DNA from: Orychophragmus violaceus
Taxonomy: Eukaryota; Streptophyta; Magnoliopsida; Brassicales; Brassicaceae
NCBI GenBank assembly: GCA_030180135.1
Contig: CM058232.1
Span: forward strand, 91,686,630 to 91,750,629
DNA length: 64,000 nucleotides
Reading direction: 5' to 3'
Within the stretch, counting starts at the first letter, position 1. Each line of letters starts with the position of its first letter. The translations under genes were made by a program, and so were the position numbers. Positions 56,349-64,000 of the stretch are shown here, in pieces. The notes below the pieces were generated by a model. That model was given only the letters and a program-made list of their open reading frames with translations, did no database searches and was not told where the DNA came from.

Positions 56349-56575
56349 CGCATCGATCGATGCTCACAGCATCGATCCTGCAACGATCGTTCATCGATCC
56401 TGCATCGATCGATGCTCTCACGCGTGCACGAACGGTTATCAGGTTTGGCCGAGAGATTCTCGCGAGATCCATGCGATCGTTTGAACGATCCATGCGATCG
56501 CGGTCAATCTCTCGCGACTGCAACGATCGATCCTTGCATTGCATCGATCGATGCAATGCGATCTCAGTCGATGCA
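56349..56575. repeat. CGATCG palindrome cluster in the intact Copia leader
   Basis: At least six half-sites are present (GCATCGATCGATGC three times, GCAACGATCG twice, GCATCGATCC), with ATGCGATC words between them and GCATTGCATCGATCG. It is the densest cluster in the window. Confidence 0.88.
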
Positions 56576-56756
56576 AAATCAGTTTAGATCACATACACAA
56601 TCAATATAGTTTGGTCATGCGATTTTTAAACAGTTTGTTTAGGATTCAATTCTTGTTTCTTAAGTGATTTATCTTATCAGTAGTTGATTCAAAACACTTT
56701 TAAACAAGAAAACAGTCCTAAACATGAATCTAAACAAGAAAAACACAGAACCAATG

Positions 56757-56768
56757 GCTCTGATACCA
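56757..56768 (-). other. Primer-binding site of the intact Copia
   Basis: The minus strand reads TGGTATCAGAGC one base after the 5' LTR, complementary to initiator tRNA-Met. Confidence 0.94.
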
Positions 56769-56769
56769 C

Positions 56770-57452
56770 TGTTGGAGTGTTTAGATAAATCCTGATTCAA
56801 TTCAACAGATTCAGATTATCCTAAACATGCTGATCTAGGTTCTTCTTGAATAGAAACATTAGATTGATCTCACCTTATACCTGTTATTGCAGCGGAAGAG
56901 ATGGTATTGGTCAGAGATCAGAGAGCCACCGAGAGATAACTCCTCCAAGGGTTCACACACGCACACCAATCAGGAAGCAGGCTGCTAGGCCACTGGGAGA
57001 AACCGGCGCAGGGGAGAGAGAGAGTTGACGGCTCAGATTAGGGTTATTTTTGGTTCTGAACTCGAGTTTTATTTATAAAACTTGTTCGGTTCCGTTTGGG
57101 CCATTTGGCCCAAATGCCAATTAACTCGAAAGCGTTTTTGCACTGCATCGATCGTTGCACCTTATGCATCGATCGATGCACAGTGGCTAAACCTTTTATT
57201 CTCTCTAAGTACAGTAAATGCCTAGCACTTTTACCGTACTTCTGCTAAACCGTTCCTACATATTTTCCTGTTAGCTTAGGCGTGTGACCCATATGGGATC
57301 ATATAATAAAGGCAATAAGTCCAAGACTTATAGATCATGAGCGGACTCTAGCAAGCCATCATGACCCCCAGTATTATATGACTTATGTCTGATCATTGAC
57401 ATACTCTTACTTTCTAGAGACAGTACCGAGATTACTGGACACAATTCCAACA
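56770..57452 (-). repeat. 5' LTR of the intact Copia
   Basis: It is 683 bp and nearly identical to 49689-50371. It carries the same palindrome pair at 57144-57181. Confidence 0.96.
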
Positions 57453-58983
57453 GGTTACCCCTGAAGAACTCATCAAGCCGAAAAAGATGGGCAAGGTGCA
57501 GAGGATCGAATCAATTGATTACTCGAAGAAGATCTTGTCTAAGTCTTCGTCTCCCGCGAAGTCGGTGAAAGAGAAGGACGTCTCTGCGTCGTCGCAAAGC
57601 GGGGAGCAGTTAGCCGATGCGGGAGGTAAGCCGGCTGTTCCTCAATCTGTGACGGTCACCCAACCGGAAGCCGCAGCCTCGCTTCCCAAACTCCCGCCTA
57701 AGGTTCTGTCTAGGAAGCGGTCAGCGGAAGGTAGAGCGGACCAGGAGAAGTCGGCTAAGAAGGCCGCCGCAGCCAATAAAGCCACTGTAGCCGGTAAAGC
57801 CGATGGCTCTGATAAGGCGGCCGCCACTGATCCCGAGAAGATCCTGGACCCGTGGCAACGCTTTTACCAAGAAACCGGGGACGTTGTCGACGCATACGGT
57901 AATGTGAAACCGTTTACCTCTCGTAAGGAGATCGTTCACGTACGTCCCCGTGCTCCTATAAAGGAAGGAGATGCTCGCCCTTCGATCCACAACTTTGCTT
58001 ATCAGTACGAGAGCGAGGTTCCATTTATCGATAACCCACGGGCGTGCTTCGACATGCTGACCTGCGTCCGAGGGAATGAAAGAGACTGGCCGATTCTTCA
58101 GGAGCTTCCTCACTCAGATGCTATTCTCAAGTTAAAACATGCTGAAGCAACTGTAAGTCTCTATTATCGAACCTTGCTTGTTCTTCTTCTTCTTTTTTTG
58201 ACTAAGATCTTTTCTTTTTGTTTCCAGATGATTGCCGCGTCGAATCGCGTGGCCTTGGAGAGTTCTTGGAGTGCCAAAAAGATGGCCGACGCGGTAACCA
58301 AGCGGGATGAGCTTCTTAAGAAGGCTAAAGAGGAGAAGAAGGCTTTGGTGGCGGATAACGCGGCGCTTAAAGACAAGCTTCGTGGAGTCGAAGAGGAGTT
58401 GGCTCTTGTTTCAAAGAAGTCGGAGGCCAATCTTCTTAAATTCCAGAAGAAGATGGAGGGCCAACAGAAGTTCTATTCCGACATGGTGCGGAGCGAGCGA
58501 GAGAGAGTTGAGGCCGCGGTTAGGGCGAAGGCGCAGACGCATTTTGATCTTTTTCAACGATATGTGAAAGACCAGGATGTCGCCGTTGCCCTTCAAGTCG
58601 AGCAAGCTCAAGTTTCCGGTCTGAGGAACTGCTTGGTAAAGCTTAGTGATGAAGGGATGTCGTTTCCACAAACTCTTCTGGATCAAGTTGCTGCTGACGA
58701 GGTCGCAGTGAATGCCAAACTTGACGAGATGGAGGTGGTGACCAAGGAAGAACTCACATTCGTCCTTTCCCCCGTGCATCATCCTCTTATCAATCGCTTC
58801 CGTGACTCCCCTCCTCCTGTTCCAGCCCAAGTCGACCAATTTGGGACCAATCATGGGATAATTCCAGAAGCGGTTCCTGCCGGTCTCGTCCAATCTGTTC
58901 GTTCGGAGGTTGCGACTTTAGAGAGTGCTTCTGAGGCGCAGGATGGAGGAAAGACTGAGAAGTCGTCGGTCGTGGCTAGTTAA

Positions 58984-59950
58984 TTATCTGTTTTATTTTG
59001 TAACATTATTTTTCTTTTGACTCTGTGAACCTTTTGCCTTTTTTCTTTAAGTTTTGCTACAATCTTTTGAATTTATAAACTTAATTAAATGGCGGTTTAA
59101 GTTTTTAGCCAAGCATATCTACTCTTGGTTTTAATTTTTAACCAAGTAGTAGCGATCAAGTTTGTTGGCCTCGCGCTTGTAGTTAAATCAAGGCGCTTTC
59201 ACCATTAAACTTAAACAATTTAGTATTAAGTCGTACTCTTATAAACAAGTAGTCGGACTAATCTTGTATTAAGTTTCGTCAAATTCAAACGATTTTAACG
59301 ACTTTTTGAATAGTCGTACTGATCTCGTGTTGGAACTGTCAACTTAATCAATTTAGCGACTTCTTGCTATAAGGCGGTTTGCGAGACTTATAGTTGCTCG
59401 GCTTAGTTCCAAGGGCGGGAGAATGTGCGAGTCTTTTATGCTCGACTTATTTGTTATCTCCTACCACGAAGAATTTGCGGGACGGATCCCGGCTTTTCCT
59501 TGCCACGATGTGCACTTCATGCGCAAGGAAGACCACGCCCCTGGCCAGGAGGCATGATGCTAGTGCGAGTTTTTGCTCGGCTTTCTGCGAGTTACTTGGA
59601 CTCGGATTTTGCGAACTAAGAAGTTCGTCTTTCTGCGAGTCATTGCTCGTCTTTCTGCGAGTCATTGCTCGTCTTTCTGCGAGTCATTGCTCGTCTTTCT
59701 GCGAGTCGTTGCTCGTCTTTCTGCAGTGCTTAGTATAAAAAATATTAAATATTTTATTGAAAAGACTTACCTGTTTTTTGGTCTTGCTTGACTTTCAAGA
59801 CGGTAATTTTATCTGAAAAAATAAGGATTTTATTAGATTTGTGACTGTGCCGGTAAAGGCTGCCTACGTATCTCCCGAGGAAGAATCAAGTCACTCGTAG
59901 TTCATAGTACATAATCTTTTTTTTTTTTTTTTTTGTGTGGAATTGCCGTC
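58984..59950. other. Spacer between the antisense extra gene and pol of the Tat element
   Basis: It contains the likely 3' ends of two convergent genes: the extra gene from the left and integrase from the right. TTAAGT, AGTCG and AAGTCG words are frequent. A T-run lies at 59918-59935. The minisatellite is listed separately. Confidence 0.6.
59622..59726 (+). repeat. 21-bp minisatellite in the Tat spacer
   Basis: CGTCTTTCTGCGAGTCATTGC-type units occur four to five times in tandem. Related GAGTTTTTGCTCGGCTTTCTG sequence lies just upstream (59571-59591). Confidence 0.85.
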
Positions 59951-61093
59951 TTAGTGGTACTCCTTCAGGCTTGCCGAGTTCCAGGATCGAGGTAAAGCCT
60001 TGCCTTTCATTGACTCAAGCTCGTAGACTCCTGGTTTGACGACTTTTGTGACTTTGTAGGGTCCTTCCCATTTCGCCCCGAGTTTCCCTGCTCTTCGCTC
60101 CTTGGTGTTTTCGTAAACTTTGCGGAGGACGAAGTCACCGACTTGAAAATGGCGTTCCTTGACTTTTTGGTTGTAGTACCGAGCTGCGAGCTGTTGGTAG
60201 TTTTGAATCCTGAGTAGGGCTCGGTCCCGTTCTTCCTCTAAGGTGTCGAGAGCCTGGATTAGCATCTTTTCGTTGATTTCAGTATGGTGCGGCATGAGAG
60301 AGTGGCGGAGAGTGTAAATGTTAGCTTCTGCCGGTACCATTGCTTCCACGCCAAAGGCTAAGGAAAATGGGGTGGCTCCTGTTGCACTACGGGGTGTCGT
60401 TCTATGCGACCAGAGGACTCCGTCTAACTCATCTGCCCAAACTCCTTTTTTGCTTTCAAGGCGTTTTTTGATGCCGGCAATGATGGTTTTATTTGTAGCT
60501 TCGGCTTGGCCATTCCCCTGAGGATACCTTGGTGTCGACTTGCTAAGGCGTATATCCCATTTCTTGCAGAATCCTTCGAATACTTTCGAGATGAATTGCG
60601 ATCCGTTATCTGTGACGATCTCATAAGGTAGCCCAAAACGACATATTATATATTTCCAGACGAAATTTTGAACCTGGACATCGTGGATGGCGACATAAGC
60701 TTTGGCCTCTACCCACTTTGTGAAGTAGTCGGTCATAATGAGCAGAAAACGTCTTTGATTGGATAAAGGTAATGGTCCAACGATGTCCATTGCCCATCTC
60801 ATGAATGGGTAAGCCGCAGTTGACGTTGTGAGTAGCTCTGTAGGTCGATGTATGAATGGCGCATGTCGCTGACACTTTTCACACTTGTTAGAATAGGTCT
60901 CGCAGTCGGTTATCATAGTCGGCCAATAGTGACCATTCAACTTGATTTTCAAGGCGAGAGACCTGCCTCCGGAGTGGTTTCCGCATGCTCCAGAGTGCGT
61001 TTCTTCGAGAACCCGACTTACTTCATCTCCGTTTATGCATCTGAGGAGGATCTTGTTAGCAGAATACTTGTAGAGGATACCTTCATGTATAGT
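59951..61093 (-). pseudogene. Tat-type integrase
   Basis: This part of the pol frame follows a stop at 61094. Near its start is an HH-CC-like zinc region (YSNKCEKCQRHA). The catalytic core follows with MDIVGPLP, VTDNGSQF and the Glu of YPQGNGQAEATNK, so all three acidic residues are present. The C-terminal part (ATPFSLAFGVEAMVPAE, then VGDFVLRKV and GAKWEGPYKV) is complete. Integrase inserts the element's cDNA into the genome. There is no ATG at the real start because it is part of a polyprotein. Confidence 0.88.
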
Positions 61094-62830
61094 TTATCGC
61101 GCGCTTTTGACTTTAAGTCGTCGTGCTTCCCATTTATCTTCTGGGAGCTTCCCTTCTGTCAGGTATGCTCTTATCGGAAGTCGCCAGTCTTTATTGTCGC
61201 CGGTTAGGACATCGATGAGGTCTATGCCCTTTGCTTGAATATTGTAGCACATGTCGTCCTCATCATTCGGGATCATTTCATCAGTTTCTTCTTGATTGCT
61301 CTCAGGGGGCGGGATGCTTGGTTCGTGGATCGTCTCTACCGGGATCCGTCGACAGAGATTGGGATTAGATGCCAGCGACGCAAGTGCATCTGCCGGGGCA
61401 TTCTCCTTTCTTGGTATCTGGACAATGTCGAAGAATTCGAAGGAACTGGTGAGTTCCAACGCCGTCTTTCGGTAAGCCTCCATTCGTTCATTTTTAGCTT
61501 CGTAGTCGCCGTTGATCTGGTTGGCTACAAGCATGGAATCACAATGGGCCAAGAGATGTCGTACTCCGATTTCCCTGGCTAGTCTGAGACCGGCTAACAA
61601 AGCTTCGTACTCGGCTGTGTTGTTAGAAGCCGTGAAACCTAGTTTGAATGATTGCTCTAATATCTCGCCGGTTGGTGATATGAGACGTATCCCTATCCCG
61701 GCTCCTTTTTTAGATGAAGCCCCGTCAACGAACAGTTTCCAATTTTTGTCTTCTGTCTCGGTACCGACATCCAATTCAGGTGATAATTCGACAAGGAAAT
61801 CAGCTATTACCTGCGATTTGGCGGTTGTCCTGTTCCTGTACTCGATGTCGTACTCACTTAACTCTATTGCCCACTTGGCTAGACGACCAGACTGTCCCGG
61901 GCTATGAAGTATCGTTCGAAGAGGTTGACTGCTTAGTACGGCAATCGGATGTGACTGAAAATATGGTCGCAGCTTCCGTGCCGAGATGACGACTGCGAAA
62001 GCCAGTTTTTCCATTGCAGGATACCTGGTTTCGGCTCCGTTCATTGTTTTGCTGACGTAGAAGATTGGCTTATGTTCTCCTCGATCTTCCCGAACTAGCA
62101 CGCCACTCACTGCTGTCGTTGAAACGGCGATGTAAAGCAACAATGTCTCACCATTCTCGGGTTTAGACAGTATCAGCGGGTTCGACAAGTAGTCCTTGAG
62201 TTGGATGAAGGCTTCTTGACACTTCTCGTCCCACACGAATCTTTTGTTTCCTCGTAGGAGCTCGTAAAAAGGCAGACATTTATCCGTTGACCGGGATATA
62301 AACTTGTTCAAGGCGGCTATGCGGCCAGTGAGGCGTTGTACCTCTCGAGTGTTCTTGGGAGATGGTAAGCCGATTATGGCTGTGATCTGCTTTGGATTAG
62401 CTTCTATTCCTCTCTGAGTTACCACGTATCCTAGGAACTCTCCCGATGTCACCCCAAATGTACACTTAGTTGGATTAAGTTTCATGCCGTATCGGTTAAG
62501 GATGTTGAAACATTCCTTCAAATGACCGACATGCTGAGAGGCAATCAGAGACTTGACTAGCATGTCGTCGATATAAACCTCCATTGTTGCGCCAAGTTGC
62601 CCTGCAAACATCCGGTTTACCAGCCGCTGGTAGGTGGCGTCGGCGTTTTTGAGGCCGAAAGGCATGACTTTGTAGCAATACGTGCTGCGTTCAGTGATGA
62701 AGGCCGTCTTTTCTCTGTCGTCTGGGTTCATGAGGATTTGGTTATACCCTGAGAACGCATCCATGAATGATAGCAGTTCGTTCCCGGCCGTCGCCTCAAC
62801 AAGTCGGTCGATGTGCGGCAGCGGAAACTA
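61094..62830 (-). pseudogene. Tat-type reverse transcriptase (main part) and RNase H
   Basis: From MDAFSGYNQI (62764) it reads FGLKNADATYQRLVN and the active site YIDDM, then the thumb and connection, RNase H (LFVDGASSKKGAGIGI, with ANNTAEYEALLAGL-type sequence and HCDSMLVANQI), and KENAPADALASLA. A plant-type second RNase H-like region follows the first, consistent with the Tat lineage's dual RNase H. Homology extends above 62764 to about 62830 in this frame, where a one-base loss separates it from the upstream segment. It ends at an in-frame TAA at 61094. Confidence 0.87.
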
Positions 62831-63465
62831 TCCTTGGGGCAAGCTTTGTTGAGATCCGTGAAGTCGACACATACTCTCCACTTCCCGTTTTTCTTCTTCA
62901 CGACCACTGGATTGGCCAACCAGTCAGGATATTTGACTTCTTGGATTGAACCGGCTTCGAGTAGCTTCTCTACTTCATCGTTGACTGCTTTAGCTCTTTC
63001 TGGGCCGAGTTTTCGCCTCTTTTGCTTGACTGGCTTGTAAGTCGGATCGACATTCAACTCGTGAGTTGTAATGGTTGGGTTGATACCCTTCATATCCTTC
63101 ATTGTCCACGCAAACGTTGTAACGTTTTGCTGTAGGAAGGTGATCAGTTCCTCTTTGATGTCGTCCGGTAATCCTGCGCCAATGCCTACACACTTGCTTG
63201 CATCTGATTCGTCAATGATGACTTGCTGGATTAGTTCTTTCTCCGGTCCTTTTCTTCCGTGTTCTGTGTTGATCATGCAGGAAGGTACTCTGATCTTATG
63301 TTCTCTCGCGAAACACGACCGACTTGCGCTCTGGCATCCTTTGACTGTCTGGATTCCTTTAGGTGTCGGGAATTTCAGACATTGATGGTACGTCGAGGAT
63401 ACCGCCTTCATGCTATATAGCCATGGAGTTCCAAGGATCACGTTATAGATGGTTGGCTTGTCAAT
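62831..63465 (-). pseudogene. Tat-type protease end and start of reverse transcriptase
   Basis: The segment begins within the protease (VILGTPWLYSMKAVSSTYHQ). It passes the linker (ASKCVGIGAGLPDDIKEELI) to the RT fingers (ANPVVVKKKNGKWRVCVDFTDLNKACPKDSF), where it is broken by a one-base loss near 62829. Below that point the frame is not homologous. Confidence 0.86.
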
Positions 63466-64000
63466 ACGTGAAACCTCACCAATCTGTTAACTCCTCCTGC
63501 GAAGACAGGCAACTTGATCGTTCCGATTGTGTACGTCGTCTCACTTGTGAACCCGGTGAGCGGCTTGGCCTTCTGCTTGATATCCTCCTCCTTAATGTCC
63601 ATCTTCTTGAGTGTATCTAGGAAGATTAAGTCTATCGAGCTCCCGGTGTCCACCAGTATTCGAGATACTTGGCAACTTCCGATCAGAAGCTCAACCACCA
63701 GCGGGTCGTTATGAGGGTAGTGAGTTCCATAGAGGTCCTGGTCGGTAAAGATGACGGGCGGATCATCCGATAGGATTGGTTGAGGCGCCTTTTGCGCGGC
63801 CAAAGCTAGGCGTTCATAGACCTTGATTGACCGGACCGAATCATTTACGGAGATTAGACCACCCATGATCATGTTGATTCTCCAGATGGTCTTGGGGGTT
63901 TCCTCTTCGTCCTCCTCCTCTTCTTCTTCACGGTTACGTTTCAAAGCTATGCTTTTGATACGCTGTTGCGGTTTATCTTGCTTGGGAGCCTGCTCGTCGG
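63466..64000 (-). pseudogene. Tat-type gag end and protease, running off the window
   Basis: An acidic Glu-rich run (EEEEEEDEEE) precedes IWRINMIMGG, then the retropepsin active site ILVDTGSSIDLIF near 63630. A one-base change of frame near 63465 separates it from the protease C-terminus. Sequence beyond 63944 continues in an apparently Lys/Arg-rich gag tail to the window end. Confidence 0.84.

Larger units (their letters stand above)
55203..56756 (-). other. Leader of the intact Copia
   Basis: This is 1.55 kb without a supported gene. It holds a palindrome-dense stretch at 56349-56575 just inside the primer site, and a run of degenerate GAAACTTTCTA repeats at about 55740-55925. Confidence 0.75.
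49689..57452 (-). mobile_element. Young, intact Copia retrotransposon
   Basis: It has two 683-bp LTRs (49689-50371 and 56770-57452) that differ, by eye, only at an AG/GA dinucleotide near 49870/56950. The 5-bp duplication ggtta is at 49684-49688 and 57453-57457. The primer site (56757-56768), purine tract (50372) and one uninterrupted 1325-codon gag-pol frame are all present. The element is oriented minus. It is structurally complete and may be competent; no lesion is visible. Confidence 0.96.
48516..58983 (+). pseudogene. Antisense extra gene of the Tat element (Transposase_28 family), split by Copia
   Basis: The ATG is at 48516. Residues 1-110 are Ser/Asp-rich and disordered. The conserved block then reads DPRIKVIIPFPLDRPWTPPPGYITLYESYF and WFPLPDLLISYCHRREIAISQL, typical of the 'putative gypsy type transposon' family PF04195. 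A one-base loss near 49310 shifts the frame before the first donor (about 49389). Later exons are 49459-49589 and from 49662, interrupted at 49688 by Copia and resuming at 57458. The final part (57458-58983) is Lys/Ala-rich, has an in-frame 75-bp intron (58153-58227) and a long coiled coil (about 58270-58640). The role of this family is unknown. Confidence 0.82.
47487..64000 (-). mobile_element. Tat-type Ty3/gypsy retrotransposon, 3' part, with antisense extra gene
   Basis: On the minus strand the element enters from beyond 64000 with gag/protease, then RT, RNase H and integrase (63944-59951). It continues with a spacer, an oppositely oriented extra gene (48516-58983, plus), a G-rich purine tract and the 3' LTR (47487-48030). 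An antisense extra gene between integrase and 3' LTR is known for plant Tat elements (Ogre/Retand group). The 5' LTR and most of gag lie outside the window. A Copia element (49689-57452) sits inside the extra gene. Confidence 0.87.

Noticed and set aside
15009..57181. CRISPR-like array from regularly repeated CGATCG palindromes
   Set aside because: Spacers are only a few bases, spacing is irregular over 40 kb, and the DNA is plant nuclear. No cas gene is present.
61235..61989. Plus-strand frames opposite the Tat pol
   Set aside because: They are shadows of the well-supported minus-strand RT/RNase H frame.

Overview
The window is nuclear plant DNA, almost certainly Brassicaceae. It looks like a pericentromeric or otherwise transposon-dense block. 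The clues are ATHILA-type gypsy elements with a tRNA-Asp-type primer site, a Sadhu-like retroposon, telomere-like TTTAGGG filler, CACTA elements with Arabidopsis-type ends, and one CLE peptide gene of the CLE25/CLE26 type. That CLE gene (7998-8600, minus) is the only likely host gene. Nearly everything else is nested mobile DNA.

Layout. 1-519: end of an LTR. 972-6148: a complete gene-less LTR retrotransposon (LARD type) with TSD caatg, tRNA-Met-type primer site and purine tract. 6154-9150: intergenic DNA with two inverted-repeat elements and the CLE gene. 9150-45760: remains of one minus-strand LINE, broken by three insertions: (a) a decayed Copia element (11152-20219), whose 5' LTR carries a 3-kb CACTA element (11391-14362, TSD ata); (b) a chain of ATHILA-type elements (20220-38773), in which element A (LTRs 22001-23194 and 37580-38773) contains nested element B (28342-35981, TSD attgt), and a second, truncated A(B) copy is fused on through a shared LTR; (c) a 5-kb CACTA element (39583-44663, TSD taa) carrying the 3' half of a CLPX gene with introns. 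45771-47168: a poly(A)-tailed Sadhu-like retroposon with a 10-bp TSD. 47487-64000: the 3' part of a Tat-type gypsy element on the minus strand, with an antisense extra gene (48516-58983) that is split by a young Copia element (49689-57452, TSD ggtta) holding one intact 1325-codon gag-pol frame.

How the parts relate. The intact Copia could in principle supply proteins to its decayed relative at 11152-20219. The ATHILA-type elements have gag, protease and ATHILA ORF-1 remnants but no reverse transcriptase or integrase, so they depended on other elements. The Tat pol has several visible breaks.

The least explained signal is a short paired palindrome, consensus TGYRWCGATCGWYRCA, usually two copies 3-9 bp apart, often followed by a GCGATTT-like tail. 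It recurs about thirty times by eye. It lies only in the two Copia elements and the ATHILA-type elements: in LTRs, leaders, spacers and in frame inside gag. In the decayed Copia it sits exactly in two extra segments of pol that the intact Copia lacks. I saw no such pair in the LARD, CACTA, LINE, Sadhu-like or Tat sequences or near the CLE gene. Most differences between half-sites are TG versus CA, the two decay products of a methylated CG, while the two CG steps of the core persist. I do not know what these modules do.
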